Numbered from the stretch's first letter, positions 52,281 to 61,513 are shown. The stretch: DNA of 64,000 bases from HyVt-337 sp964428895 (GCA_964428895.1 CAYRZU010000005.1:1-64000), one strand, 5' to 3'. Translations and numbers: made by a program. The notes: generated by a model not told the origin, from the letters alone.

Positions 52281-52783
52281 GCCGGGTCCTCCATGATCTC
52301 GCCGAGGTGTTCGCTGAGGTCGGCGATCTGGGCTTCATCCAGCTTGGGGTCGATAACGTCGTGGGTGCGGTCCGAGCCGCGCGTGCGGAGGCGCCAGACC
52401 TCGCGGCCCAGGCCGTCGGTTTCGGTGTGATCGTAGACCAACAGCTTCTTGCGCATCAGGATCAGCGTCAGCACGTAGCGGAAGTTGATGCGGCTGTCTT
52501 GGTCGGCGCCTTCGAGGCGTTCGAAGAGATTCATGAGAAGCTCGTTGTCGATCAGGAGCTTCTTTTTGGCTTGGGGCTCGGGCACGCGCGTTCGCCAGAC
52601 GCCCAGGACCTTGGGGTCGTCGTCGCAGGGGTGTTCGTCCCAGTGGGCGACGCAGTAGTCCTCGCGGGCCAGCCCGTCGTCGGTGTCGCGCAACACGGCC
52701 ACAAACTCCTCACCGGGCTCCATCTGACGGCCCGTGCCGACGCATACGCCGGCGGGCTTGGCGATGTCGTATTCCTTGGCCAT
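52277..52783 (-). CDS. Conserved cytoplasmic protein of unknown function
   Basis: 168 residues, soluble. Short Cys-rich N-terminal segment (KPAGVCVGTGRQMEPGEEF, REDYCVAHWDEHPCDDD) with four Cys/His that could bind zinc, then a helical acidic part (LLMNLFERLEGADQDSRINFRYVLTLILMRKKLLVYD, RTHDVIDPKLDEAQIADLSEHLGEIM). I do not know a family. It starts 5 nt after the cyclodeaminase-like gene and overlaps the lipoprotein gene, so it is within that operon. Confidence 0.65.
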   Translation of the reverse strand: MAKEYDIAKPAGVCVGTGRQMEPGEEFVAVLRDTDDGLAREDYCVAHWDEHPCDDDPKVLGVWRTRVPEPQAKKKLLIDNELLMNLFERLEGADQDSRINFRYVLTLILMRKKLLVYDHTETDGLGREVWRLRTRGSDRTHDVIDPKLDEAQIADLSEHLGEIMEDPA

Positions 52784-52788
52784 GGGTG

Positions 52789-53415
52789 CTACGCCAGCAT
52801 CGTCCCGCCGATGGCTTCGATTTCGTCGAGGAGTGTGACGGCCCGGGCCAGGTCATCGGCCGACGACTGCTTGACCTCGGCCGCCGCGGCCGAGTCGGTC
52901 AGGGTCGGTATATTGACGCGAACGTTGTAGTCGCTCAAGCGAACGGCCGCGGCCAGCAGCGTGGCTGAGGCCATCAGGTCGGTGATCAGCCAGGGGTTGA
53001 CCTTGCCGGCCAGTTCCTTCATGTCGTCCATGACAGCCAGGGCGAGTTTCATGGCCTCGCGGGGTACGTCGATGGCTGCGGCAGTGGCGAGTTGGACGGC
53101 CTCGTCCTTTTCCGGCCCGTCGTCCTGGCGTGAGGCCCCCTGATAGAGCTGATAGGCTTTGGCGTCGTCGGCGACGAGGTCCTGGAACATCTGGCAGGCC
53201 TTGGCCAGGCGGTCGGCCAGATGCCCGTAGTAGTCTTCGTGCTCGGCGAACTTCTTCTTCCCTTGCGTGAAGACCAGGGACATCTGCCCCAGGGCGACGC
53301 CCATGGCGCCAACGGCGCCGGCCACGCTGCCGCCTCCGGGGGTGGGGGTCTTGGCGGCGGTGGCGGCGATGAAATCCTTGACCGGCAAATCCATGAAGTT
53401 GATGCTCTCGCTCAC
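52789..53415 (-). CDS. Cyclodeaminase/cyclohydrolase-family protein
   Basis: 208 residues of the formiminotransferase-cyclodeaminase C-terminal (FTCD_C / FchA) family. The N-terminal glycine-rich TPTPGGGSVAGAVGAMG is the characteristic motif, and the rest is an all-helical bundle ending SAAAAEVKQSS. In this family the stand-alone version acts as methenyl-tetrahydrofolate cyclohydrolase or in glutamate formimino metabolism. First gene of a four-gene run. Precise substrate not decidable. Confidence 0.85.
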   Translation of the reverse strand: MSESINFMDLPVKDFIAATAAKTPTPGGGSVAGAVGAMGVALGQMSLVFTQGKKKFAEHEDYYGHLADRLAKACQMFQDLVADDAKAYQLYQGASRQDDGPEKDEAVQLATAAAIDVPREAMKLALAVMDDMKELAGKVNPWLITDLMASATLLAAAVRLSDYNVRVNIPTLTDSAAAAEVKQSSADDLARAVTLLDEIEAIGGTMLA

Positions 53416-53501
53416 AACGTTTCCCTTCCTCTCAATGCGGTTGGCTGCAATCGTGGCGGACGGCTTGGACCCGGCGCGGGCCGGGGTCGTTGGTGGTGGG
53501 G

Positions 53502-53993
53502 TTACTGGTCGGCGTCCGGCTGGCTACCTTCGCGGGCCTCGACCTCGGACAGGTAAGCGAGTGTCCGGTCCAGCTCGTTCTTCAGGTGGCTGACGCGGAG
53601 GAGGCTCTTGACTCGGGTCAGCAGTTCCAGGCGGTTGACGGGCTTGGAGACGAAATCATCCGTGCCGGACGCGACGGCCCGCTCGATGTCGTGGAGTTCG
53701 TTCAGGGCGGTGACCATGATGACCGGCACGTCGCGGGTCCTGGGGTCGCTCTTGAGCTTGGGACAGACCTCAAAGCCGCTCATCTTGGGCATCATGATGT
53801 CCAGGAGGATGAGGTTGTAGTCGGCCTGCTGGACCTTCTCCAGGGCTTCGGGTCCGTCGGTGGCGGTGTCGATCTGACAGCCGAGGTCTTCCAGATAGGC
53901 GACAATCAGCTCGAGGTTCTGAAGGTTGTCGTCGACGACTAAAATGCGGCTATCGGCTATGTTTGACTCGCTACTGACGGGCCTGTCCGACAT
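53502..53993 (-). CDS. Single-domain response regulator with C-terminal helix
   Basis: 163 residues. A CheY-like receiver: RILVVDDN (acidic pocket), phosphorylation Asp in LILLDIMMPKM, Thr in VIMVTAL and Lys in FVSKPVN. A C-terminal coiled-coil extension (RVKSLLRVSHLKNELDRTLAYLSEVEAREG) follows, without an HTH or GGDEF output. A partner histidine kinase is not in the window. ATG 53993 with GGGAGAG upstream. Confidence 0.9.
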   Translation of the reverse strand: MSDRPVSSESNIADSRILVVDDNLQNLELIVAYLEDLGCQIDTATDGPEALEKVQQADYNLILLDIMMPKMSGFEVCPKLKSDPRTRDVPVIMVTALNELHDIERAVASGTDDFVSKPVNRLELLTRVKSLLRVSHLKNELDRTLAYLSEVEAREGSQPDADQ

Positions 53994-54116
53994 GCGGTCT
54001 CTCCCAAAAGCTCCAGCCGGGATAGTCGGCCGGTATTCCGAAGACCCTATCTGTGCCCGGTCCAAATAGCAAGACCGTTGTTGGCTCGGCCGCCGCCAAG
54101 TCAGTACCATGCTCGC

Positions 54117-56372
54117 ATGGCCAAGTTGTTCGAAGAACCCGCTGCGCCCGCCGGGGCCGCCCAGGCTGTCGACCCCAACGCCCGGGTCGTCGGCGTGGCC
54201 GTCAATGCCAACGTCTGGCGGAGCTTCGACTACCTCTGGCCCGACGCCTTTGGCGAACCCATTGCCGGCCAGCGCGTTTCGGTGTCATTCGGGCGGGGCA
54301 ACCGCAAGACACTGGGGGTGGTCGTCCAGACCGATCGCACGCCGGGCCCACACCCGCTCAAGGCGGTCGCCGACGTAATCGACGCGCAGCCGCAATTGGA
54401 TGCGTCGCTGTTGGAACTAGGCCAGTGGATGAGCGAGTACTATCTGACGCCGTTGGGGCTGACCTTGGCGGCCATGGTGCCCTCGGCCGTCGGCCGGCAC
54501 GCCGCCCGATTGGAGACGATCTGCTATCTGGCGTCGGAGCGGGCCGATTGGCCGGCGCGGCTGGGCGGCCGGCAGCGGCGCGTGCTGGACGAACTGCTGG
54601 AGGCCCGCAAGCAGGGGGTTGAGCCGTTGGTCCTGGAAGAGCTGATGCACCACAGCGGGGCCTCGCGCGATAGCATCAAGCGCCTGTCGGGCCGATCGCT
54701 GATTCGGTTGGACACGCGCCCGGTCACGCTGCCGGAACTGGCCACCGAAGCCGGCGAAGATCCCTTCGAACTCAACGACGATCAGGTCCAGGTGCTGGCG
54801 GCCCTGGACGGCAAGCTCGGCGGGGGGTTCTCGACCACCTTGCTGCATGGCGTAACCGGCAGCGGCAAGACCGAGATCTACGTCCGCGCCATTCGTCACG
54901 TGGCGGCCGCGGGCAAGCAGGCGATTCTGCTCGTGCCGGAGATCGCCCTGGCCACACAGACGCTGCAGCGCCTGTTGGAGCGTTTGCCGCGGGTGGCGGT
55001 GCTCCACAGCGGGCTGACGGCCGTCCAACGAGCGTTCTACTACGACCAGATTCGCGACGGGCACGCGTCGGTGGTGGTCGGCCCGCGGAGTGCGATCTTC
55101 GCACCGGCCCGGGAGCTCGGGCTGATCATCGTCGACGAAGAACACGAGCCCACCTACAAGCAGGACACCGCCCCGCGCTATCACGCCCGGGATGTGGCCG
55201 TCAAGCGCGCCAGCCTCACCGGCGTACCGGTGCTGCTGGGCTCGGCCACGCCGTCACTGGAATCGCTCCGCAACGTTCGACTGGGGCGGTACGACTTGCT
55301 CCGCCTGCCCAAACGCGTTCGGGGCCTACCCATGCCCTCGCTGAACATCGTTCACCTCCGCCACGAATTGCAGCCGGGGCGGATTGAACTGGTCGGCAAG
55401 ACGCTGACCCAACGCATGGCGGTGGTGCTGGACCGCGGCGAGCAGATCATCCTGCTGATGAACCGGCGGGGGTACGCCAGCTTCATCTTCTGTCCGAAGT
55501 GCAAGTGGGAGATGAAGTGCGACCACTGCGAACGGTCGATGGTCTTCCACCAGGCGACGCAGTTGGCGATGTGTCATTACTGTCAGCATTCGGCCTCGCT
55601 GCCGGAGTACTGCCCGGCCTGCGGAGGCAAGCTGCTGCTGTTCGGCATGGGCATTCAGCGTGTGGCCAACGAACTGGCCCGGAAGTTCCCCGAGGTCCGC
55701 CTGGCCCGGATGGACAGCGACACCATGACCTCGCCCAAGCAGTTCCAGAAGGTCTTCGACGCGTTCTCGGCCGGCGAGTTGGACGTATTGCTGGGAACGC
55801 AGATGGTGGGCAAGGGGCTCGATTTCCCGCGGGTGTCGTTGGTGGGCGTGATTTCGGCGGATACGTCGCTGATGATCCCCGATTTCCGAGCCGCAGAGCG
55901 AACGTTCCAATTAATCGTTCAGGTGGCCGGCCGAGCCGGTCGGGCCGAGCACGCCGGCGAGGTCGTCGTCCAAACCCTCCACGCCGATGAGCCCGCCGTC
56001 GCCCTGGCTGCCCAGCATGACTACGATACCTTCGCCGAGCAGGAATTGCAGAGCCGCCACGAAGCCCAGCTGCCGCCGTTTACGCGGATGATCCGCTTCA
56101 TCGTGCGCGACGCCAGTTCCACCAAGGCCGAAGCGTCGTCGCAGCAATTAGCCGAGCGCCTTAAGGTGCTGATCGGCGATCAGCCGGTGCGCACCTACGG
56201 CCCTCAGCCGGCTGGCGTGCCGCGAATCCGCGATCAGTTCCGCTGGCAGATCCTGCTCGTGCTGGACCGGGCCGGCGCTATCCAGCAGACGCTGTTTCCG
56301 CAGATGGAGTCGCTTTGTCACGGCCTCGGTAGCGACGTTATCGCCGACGTGGACCCGGTCAATCTGATCTGA
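54117..56372 (+). CDS. priA: Primosomal protein N' (replication restart helicase)
   Basis: 751 residues. Helicase motifs: Walker A GVTGSGKTE near 243-251, DEEH in IVDEEHEPTYKQD, GSATPSLESL; zinc-binding Cys pairs between residues 458 and 507 (FCPKCKWEMKCDHCERS, CHYCQHSASLPEYCPACGG); C-terminal motifs QMVGKGLDFPRVSLVGV and QVAGRAGR. It reloads the replisome at stalled forks. Length is typical. The start is not certain: no ribosome site; ATG at 54117 fits the family N-terminus and the frame extends only 13 codons upstream. Confidence 0.95.
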   Translation: MAKLFEEPAAPAGAAQAVDPNARVVGVAVNANVWRSFDYLWPDAFGEPIAGQRVSVSFGRGNRKTLGVVVQTDRTPGPHPLKAVADVIDAQPQLDASLLELGQWMSEYYLTPLGLTLAAMVPSAVGRHAARLETICYLASERADWPARLGGRQRRVLDELLEARKQGVEPLVLEELMHHSGASRDSIKRLSGRSLIRLDTRPVTLPELATEAGEDPFELNDDQVQVLAALDGKLGGGFSTTLLHGVTGSGKTEIYVRAIRHVAAAGKQAILLVPEIALATQTLQRLLERLPRVAVLHSGLTAVQRAFYYDQIRDGHASVVVGPRSAIFAPARELGLIIVDEEHEPTYKQDTAPRYHARDVAVKRASLTGVPVLLGSATPSLESLRNVRLGRYDLLRLPKRVRGLPMPSLNIVHLRHELQPGRIELVGKTLTQRMAVVLDRGEQIILLMNRRGYASFIFCPKCKWEMKCDHCERSMVFHQATQLAMCHYCQHSASLPEYCPACGGKLLLFGMGIQRVANELARKFPEVRLARMDSDTMTSPKQFQKVFDAFSAGELDVLLGTQMVGKGLDFPRVSLVGVISADTSLMIPDFRAAERTFQLIVQVAGRAGRAEHAGEVVVQTLHADEPAVALAAQHDYDTFAEQELQSRHEAQLPPFTRMIRFIVRDASSTKAEASSQQLAERLKVLIGDQPVRTYGPQPAGVPRIRDQFRWQILLVLDRAGAIQQTLFPQMESLCHGLGSDVIADVDPVNLI

Positions 56373-56382
56373 CCCATTTCCC

Positions 56383-56410
56383 TTGACCGTCGCGCTTGGG
56401 CCGATAGAAT
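56383..56410 (+). promoter_or_regulatory. pheA promoter
   Basis: -35 TTGACC (56383-56388), 16-bp spacer, -10 TAGAAT (56405-56410), 10 nt after the priA stop and about 41 nt from the predicted start to the pheA ATG. Confidence 0.6.
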
Positions 56411-56457
56411 CGATGAAGGGAGTATCCTCTGAGGACTCCTGCCTTGTAAGGCATCCC

Positions 56458-57582
56458 ATGGCAAGAGCTAAGAAGAAGACCAAACGAAGCGCCTCTCGCG
56501 CCAAGGCCAATTCGGCCATCGACGAGCTTCGCAAGAAGATCGACCAACTGGACGCGAATCTGATCGGCCTGTTTAACGACCGGGCCAGAATCGTCCAGGA
56601 GATCGGCCAACTCAAGCGCGGCGCCGACGTGCCGGTCTATTCGCCCGACCGCGAGTATGAAGTGCTGCAGCGAATCAGCCGCCTGAACAAAGGGCCCTTG
56701 CCCAAGCATACGCTGCAGGCGATCTACCGCGAATTGATGAGCGGGTCCTTCGCGTTGGAAAAACCGCTGCGGATCGGCTACCTCGGGCCGGCGGGCACCT
56801 TCAGCCACCTCGCGGCCATGCGGAAGTTCGGGGCTTCGGTCGACTACGAGCCGCTGTCCGACATCGAGGCGATTTTCGAAGAAGTCGCCCGCAAGCGGTG
56901 CGACCTGGGCATCGTGCCTATCGAGAACACTCTCGGCGGCGGCGTGATCGACACCTTGGATTGCTTCACGCACTTCCACGGCCACGTGTGCGCCGAAGTG
57001 CTCCTGGAGATTCATCACAGCCTGCTGGCCAACTGCTCGGCCGACAAGATCAAGACCATCTACTCCCGCCCCGAGGCCTTCGCTCAGTGCCGGGAGTGGC
57101 TGTCCAGCCGGTACCGCAATGTCGACCTCGTTCCGGTGGCCAGTTCCGCCCGCGCCGCCCAGATGGTCGCCAAGAGTCGCACCGCGGCGGCGTTGGGGTC
57201 CACGCTGGCTGCGGAAGTCCACGGCCTGAGAGTGCTGGCCGAGCACGTCGAGGACAAGCCCAACAACCTGACGCGGTTCCTGGTCCTGTCCAACACGCCC
57301 GCCAAGCGAACGGGCAATGACCGAACCGCCCTGATGTTCACCACCCGCCACAAGTCCGGGGCTTTGGTCGACGCCTTGAACGTGTTGGCCAAGCACGAGG
57401 TCAACCTCTCCAGCATCGATTCCCGTCCCACTCGGCGTCGAAACTGGGCCTATTACTTCTTCGTCGAGGCCGAAGGACACATCGAAGACGACCGCCTGGC
57501 CGGCGCCGTCGACGAGATCAAGACGCACTGCGGCGAACTGCACGTTCTAGGCAGTTTCCCCCGCGCCACCGAGCCGGTCTGA
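56458..57582 (+). CDS. pheA: Chorismate mutase / prephenate dehydratase
   Basis: 374 residues. A Lys-rich N-terminus, then an AroQ chorismate mutase helix bundle (AIDELRKKIDQLDANLIGLFNDRARIVQEIG), the dehydratase domain (RIGYLGPAGTFSHLAA, IVPIENTLGGGVIDTLD, TRF signature in NNLTRFLVLS) and an ACT domain (ALVDALNVLAKHEVNLSSIDSRP), where ESRP is DSRP. The bifunctional protein makes phenylpyruvate from chorismate and is usually inhibited by Phe through ACT. ATG 56458 has AAGG 7 nt upstream. Confidence 0.95.
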   Translation: MARAKKKTKRSASRAKANSAIDELRKKIDQLDANLIGLFNDRARIVQEIGQLKRGADVPVYSPDREYEVLQRISRLNKGPLPKHTLQAIYRELMSGSFALEKPLRIGYLGPAGTFSHLAAMRKFGASVDYEPLSDIEAIFEEVARKRCDLGIVPIENTLGGGVIDTLDCFTHFHGHVCAEVLLEIHHSLLANCSADKIKTIYSRPEAFAQCREWLSSRYRNVDLVPVASSARAAQMVAKSRTAAALGSTLAAEVHGLRVLAEHVEDKPNNLTRFLVLSNTPAKRTGNDRTALMFTTRHKSGALVDALNVLAKHEVNLSSIDSRPTRRRNWAYYFFVEAEGHIEDDRLAGAVDEIKTHCGELHVLGSFPRATEPV

Positions 57583-57588
57583 TTGCGG

Positions 57589-57617
57589 TTGACGGATCAC
57601 GCTTGGTCCGTCATAGT
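57589..57617 (+). promoter_or_regulatory. Candidate tpiA operon promoter
   Basis: -35 TTGACG (57589-57594), 17-bp spacer, -10 CATAGT (57612-57617), 7 nt after the pheA stop. The same bases also contain GACGGA and TCCGTC (an inverted repeat), so part may be a weak terminator for pheA. Confidence 0.45.
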
Positions 57618-57709
57618 ACGCTGTTTCAACCATCGCCGAGCGACCCAACCGGGCCTGTCATCCTGAGTTGTCGGCGAAAGAAACGGACCAGACGTTCAGG
57701 AGTTAGCGG

Positions 57710-58477
57710 ATGTCCAGGAAGTTATTCATTGCGGGCAATTGGAAGATGAACACCTCGTTGGCCGACGGATGCGCGTTGGCCAAGGGGTTGGCGGAGCGTT
57801 TGGGCTCGGTCCAGGACATGGACTTGGGCGTGGCCCCGCCGTTTGTGTACCTGGCGGGCATCAAAGACGCCCTGGCCGGCAGCCCCATCGCCCTGGGCGC
57901 CCAGAATATGTTCTACGAGGACAACGGCGCCTTCACCGGCGAGACCTCAGCGGCCATGCTGAAGGACGTCGGCTGCAGCTTCGCCATTCTCGGCCACAGC
58001 GAACGCCGTCACGTCATCGGCGAGACGGACGAGTTGGTCAACCGGAAGGTGCTCAAGGCTCTTTCGGATGGCCTGGACGTGATTCTGGCGGTGGGGGAAC
58101 TGCTCAGCGAGCGCGAGGCCGACCAGACCATGGACGTGGTCAGTCGGCAGGTCCGGGTCGGGCTTGAGGGCGTGACCAAGACGGACATGGCCTCGGTGAC
58201 GGTCGCCTACGAACCGGTCTGGGCCATTGGCACGGGCGTGACGGCCACCCCGGACCAGGCCCAAGAGGTCCACGCCAATATTCGTGAACTGCTCGGACAA
58301 ATTTACGACGGCTCGGCTGCCGATGCCGTTCGGATTCAATACGGCGGATCCGTCAAGGCGGCCAATGCGGCCGAACTGCTGGGTCTGCCGGACGTGGACG
58401 GCGCGCTGGTGGGTGGCGCGAGTCTGAAAGTGGACGACTTTACGGGTATCGTCGAGGCCGGCCAGGGCGTGTCCTAG
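57710..58477 (+). CDS. tpiA: Triosephosphate isomerase
   Basis: 255 residues. The catalytic set: Asn/Lys in AGNWKMN, His in LGHSERR, Glu in AYEPVWAIGTG, and the phosphate-binding YGGSVKAANA. It interconverts dihydroxyacetone phosphate and glyceraldehyde 3-phosphate. AGGAG precedes the ATG by about 7 nt. First gene of tpiA-secG-yicC-gmk-rpoZ-coaC, a housekeeping run with small gaps. Confidence 0.96.
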   Translation: MSRKLFIAGNWKMNTSLADGCALAKGLAERLGSVQDMDLGVAPPFVYLAGIKDALAGSPIALGAQNMFYEDNGAFTGETSAAMLKDVGCSFAILGHSERRHVIGETDELVNRKVLKALSDGLDVILAVGELLSEREADQTMDVVSRQVRVGLEGVTKTDMASVTVAYEPVWAIGTGVTATPDQAQEVHANIRELLGQIYDGSAADAVRIQYGGSVKAANAAELLGLPDVDGALVGGASLKVDDFTGIVEAGQGVS

Positions 58478-58514
58478 CCGCCGCCTGAGACGATTTTTCA
58501 AAGAGACGGATACG

Positions 58515-59123
58515 ATGCTTGCTCTGACGCTTTTGGAAGGCTTGATGGCGGTGTTGTTCATCATCACCACCGTACTATTGATTCTAATCGTTCTGCTTCA
58601 GAAGGGCCGCGGCGGCGGTCTCGGCGCCGCTTTTAGCGGGTCCGGCGGCAGCGCCTTTGGCACCCGGACTGGTGATGTGTTCACCTGGGTGACCATTGTC
58701 CTGACGGTGGCGTTCCTGCTGCTGGCGGTCGGCACGACACTGGTATTCCGGCCTCCCCCGGGCCTGGTGACGCAGCCGCGGTTCGAGCCCATCCCCCCGG
58801 GCAATATCGGCGAGGAGACCCCCGTCAAGATCTACTGCGACACCCTCGGCGCGGCGATTTATTACACCGTCGACGGCAGCGACCCGATTCCGGGGACGTC
58901 GGACCTCTACGAAGGTCAATCGCTGAAGATCCAGCCGGGCCAGACCCTCAAGGCCATTGGCAGTCGGCCGGACTGGAAGCCCAGCATGATTCAGGACGGC
59001 GGCAGCGCCTACGGTGTTGAAGATGAAGAGCCGGCCGATGTCTTGCCGGAGATCCTCCTGCCGCGGGTCGATGAGTCGACCACCTTGCCGGCCGAGGTCC
59101 CGGCGGCGCCCGCATCCGAGTGA
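58515..59123 (+). CDS. secG: SecG with an extra periplasmic chitobiase-C/Fn3-associated-like domain
   Basis: 202 residues, about twice the usual SecG length. The first ~80 are normal SecG: helix (LLEGLMAVLFIITTVLLILIVLLQ), cytoplasmic KGRGGGLGAAFSGSGGSAFG, helix (FTWVTIVLTVAFLLLAVGTTLVF). Residues ~85-165 have a beta domain with YCDTLGAAIYYTVDGSDP, the pattern of chitobiase/hexosaminidase C-terminal and Fn3-associated domains (xxxIYYTxDGSxP), and an acidic tail. SecG has both ends outside, so the domain is periplasmic. Such a fusion is not part of the classical SecG and is notable. Confidence 0.88.
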   Translation: MLALTLLEGLMAVLFIITTVLLILIVLLQKGRGGGLGAAFSGSGGSAFGTRTGDVFTWVTIVLTVAFLLLAVGTTLVFRPPPGLVTQPRFEPIPPGNIGEETPVKIYCDTLGAAIYYTVDGSDPIPGTSDLYEGQSLKIQPGQTLKAIGSRPDWKPSMIQDGGSAYGVEDEEPADVLPEILLPRVDESTTLPAEVPAAPASE

Positions 59124-59176
59124 TTGATCGATCGGAGACGATCTTCCGCGCCCGTTGGCGCCAGGAGACACCACGA

Positions 59177-60058
59177 ATGCTTCGCTCCATGACGGGCTAC
59201 GGTAACGCCAGGGGACAGGCCGAGGGAATCGCCTACGAGGTCGAGGTCCGAGCGGTCAACCACCGGTATCTTAAGAGCGTCATTCGATTGCCGGACGCTT
59301 GGTCCTCGGTGGAGGCCGACATCGACAAGCGTCTTCGCCAGCACATTACGCGGGGGGCAATCACCCTGTCGGTTCGGATGAAGCTGACCGATGAGCAGGC
59401 CGCCTGTAGCGTCAACGCCGCGGCGCTAAACCACTACCTGGACGCACTTCGGGAGATTGAAGTTGAAGCCAACCCCACCTTGCGGATCGACCTGGGGTCG
59501 CTGCTGCAGTTGCCGGGTGTCTGCGAGTCGCCCTCGCTGGAAGAGACCTGCGAAGCCACCCGGCAATTGCTGATGGACCTGATCGATGAAGCCCTGGTGG
59601 GCCTGGTACAAATGCGCACCGGCGAAGGCGAAGCCCTGGCTGCGGACCTGCTGGCCCATTGCGACGTCATCGAGCGTTCCCTGGAGACCGTTCGGGTCCG
59701 GGCGCCGGAGGTGGTGATCGATTACCATCATCGCCTGCAGCAGCGCGTGGCGGATCTGACCAATGCCGCCCAGATCGATCTGGACGCCGATGTCCTTGCG
59801 CGGGAGGTGGCTGTCTTCGCCGAGCGATGCGATATTGCCGAGGAGGTCTCTCGGCTAACCGGGCATATTGATCAGTTCCGAAAGGCGGCCACCTCGGACG
59901 CCGCGGCCGGCCGAAAGTTGGACTTCATTGCCCAAGAGATGCTCCGTGAGGCCAACACCATCGGAGCCAAGGCCAACGATGCCGAGATCGCACGCGTGGT
60001 GGTTGAGATCAAGACCGCCATCGACCGCGTCAAAGAGCAGGTTCAAAACGCCGAGTAG
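59177..60058 (+). CDS. yicC: YicC-family endoribonuclease
   Basis: 293 residues. N-terminal RSMTGYGNARG and VEVRAVNHRYLKSVIRLP are the YicC_N signature; the C-terminal DUF1732 part contains RLTGHIDQFRK and GRKLDFIAQEMLREANTIGAKAND. The family is a stress-related endoribonuclease in E. coli. ATG 59177 has AGGAGA 8 nt upstream. Between secG and gmk, a widespread yicC-gmk-rpoZ-coaBC order. Confidence 0.93.
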   Translation: MLRSMTGYGNARGQAEGIAYEVEVRAVNHRYLKSVIRLPDAWSSVEADIDKRLRQHITRGAITLSVRMKLTDEQAACSVNAAALNHYLDALREIEVEANPTLRIDLGSLLQLPGVCESPSLEETCEATRQLLMDLIDEALVGLVQMRTGEGEALAADLLAHCDVIERSLETVRVRAPEVVIDYHHRLQQRVADLTNAAQIDLDADVLAREVAVFAERCDIAEEVSRLTGHIDQFRKAATSDAAAGRKLDFIAQEMLREANTIGAKANDAEIARVVVEIKTAIDRVKEQVQNAE

Positions 60059-60079
60059 GCGTTCGCTTCGGAGATCCCC

Positions 60080-60655
60080 GTGACCCAGCGCGGCAAACTG
60101 GTTGTCATTACCGGGCCGTCAGGGGTGGGCAAGAGCACCATCGTTCGCGAGGTGCTGGCCCGGACCGGCGCGGCGTTTAGCGTGTCGGCCACCACGCGGT
60201 CGCCGCGAGCCGGGGAGGTCGACGGGCGGGAGTACCGCTTTGTCGATCGGGCGGCCTTCGAGGGCATGATCGGCCGCGACGAGCTGTTGGAGTGGGCGGA
60301 GGTCTACGGTGAGTATTACGGCACGCCGGCAGGGCCCGTCCGCGAGTTGGTCGCCGCGGGCAAGACGGTGATCCTGGAGATCGACGTCGCCGGCGGCAAG
60401 CAGGTGCACGCCCGTGCGCCGGAGGCGGTGTTCGTCCTGATCGAGCCGCCCAGCGCCGAGGCCTTGGACGGTAGGCTGAGCGGGCGTGGGAGTGAAAGCG
60501 ACGAGCAGCGTCGCCTCAGGCTGGGCGCCGCAACCAAGGAAATCGGCGAAGCCAAATGCAGCGGCGTGTATAATCACAGCGTCATCAATGACGATTTGGA
60601 TGAGGCCATCGACGAGATGGTCGCCATCGTTACTCGGGAGATGCCACAAGAATGA
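60080..60655 (+). CDS. gmk: Guanylate kinase
   Basis: 191 residues. P-loop VITGPSGVGKSTIV near residue 8-20, TTRSPRAGEVDGREYRFVD and LEWAEVYGEYYGTP (GMP binding), ILEIDVAGGKQV. It makes GDP from GMP and ATP. GTG start at 60080; GGAGA lies about 7 nt upstream. The stop overlaps the rpoZ start (ATGA). Confidence 0.95.
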   Translation: MTQRGKLVVITGPSGVGKSTIVREVLARTGAAFSVSATTRSPRAGEVDGREYRFVDRAAFEGMIGRDELLEWAEVYGEYYGTPAGPVRELVAAGKTVILEIDVAGGKQVHARAPEAVFVLIEPPSAEALDGRLSGRGSESDEQRRLRLGAATKEIGEAKCSGVYNHSVINDDLDEAIDEMVAIVTREMPQE

Positions 60656-60903
60656 TCGAAGCACTGAAGAGCGAAGAACTGGTCAAGAAGGTTGGCGGAC
60701 ACTTCAAGCTGACGGCGCTGATCCAGCGTCGTTTAGTGGAGTTGGTTCAGGGCCAGCGCCCCCTGGTGGAGCGCAAGAGCCCCGACGGGCGGAAGCTGAC
60801 CGACATGGAGATCGTCATTCAGGAAATCCTGGAAGACAAGATCGGCATCGACTACGACAAGTCCGACATCACGCCGCCGGCAAAGTCGGGCAAGAAGTCG
60901 TAG
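60652..60903 (+). CDS. rpoZ: DNA-directed RNA polymerase omega subunit
   Basis: 83 residues. Omega is small and helical; LIQRRLVELVQGQRPLVE and MEIVIQEILEDKI match the family. ATG overlaps the gmk stop by 4 nt, so translation is coupled, and the gene order with gmk supports the call. C-terminal Lys-rich tail (PPAKSGKKS). Confidence 0.88.
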   Translation: MIEALKSEELVKKVGGHFKLTALIQRRLVELVQGQRPLVERKSPDGRKLTDMEIVIQEILEDKIGIDYDKSDITPPAKSGKKS

Positions 60904-60913
60904 CTTAGAGACC

Positions 60914-61513
60914 ATGACGGCAAGGGACGAACAACCTCTGGCCGATTTCCAGTTGCTGCTGTGCGTGACGGGCGGCATCGCCTGTTACAAGTCGGCGGAT
61001 CTGGCCAGTAAGTTCGTCCAGGCCGGTGCCGACGTCACCGTGGCCATGACCGACGCCGCCCAGCGATTCATCACGCCGTTGACCTTCCAATCACTGACCG
61101 GGCGGGAGGTCTATGTGAATTTGTGGCAGGCGTCCGAAGCCTATGAGATTCGCCACACCTCGCTGGCCGACCGGATCGACCTGATGATCGTGGCGCCGGC
61201 GACGGCCAACATCCTGGCCAAGATGGCCGGCGGAATCGCCGACGACCTGGTCTCCACGACGGCATTGGCGGTCACCGGCGCGTGCGACATTCTGGTCGCC
61301 CCGGCCATGAACCCACGCATGTGGGATGCCCCGGCCACTCAGGCGAATAGGACGCTCCTGGCCGAGCGCGGCGTTGACGTGATCGGCCCGACCGAGGGGC
61401 GGATGGCGTGCGGGGTCGTCGGGCTGGGCCGAATGTCCGAGCCTGCGGACATTCGCCAGAGGGCGCGCGACCTGCTTAAGGGCAAGCAGCCACGGATGGG
61501 TGCGGATCTCTGA
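60914..61513 (+). CDS. coaC: Phosphopantothenoylcysteine decarboxylase (CoaC half only)
   Basis: 199 residues, flavoprotein (HFCD) domain. VTGGIACYKSADLA (FMN binding), the active-site His in IRHTSLAD, the substrate-binding PAMNPRMW and the Cys in MACGVVGLGRM are present. Usually coaBC is one fused protein of about 400 residues in bacteria; here the gene stops after the decarboxylase, so CoaB must be elsewhere. Follows rpoZ by 10 nt. Confidence 0.88.
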   Translation: MTARDEQPLADFQLLLCVTGGIACYKSADLASKFVQAGADVTVAMTDAAQRFITPLTFQSLTGREVYVNLWQASEAYEIRHTSLADRIDLMIVAPATANILAKMAGGIADDLVSTTALAVTGACDILVAPAMNPRMWDAPATQANRTLLAERGVDVIGPTEGRMACGVVGLGRMSEPADIRQRARDLLKGKQPRMGADL

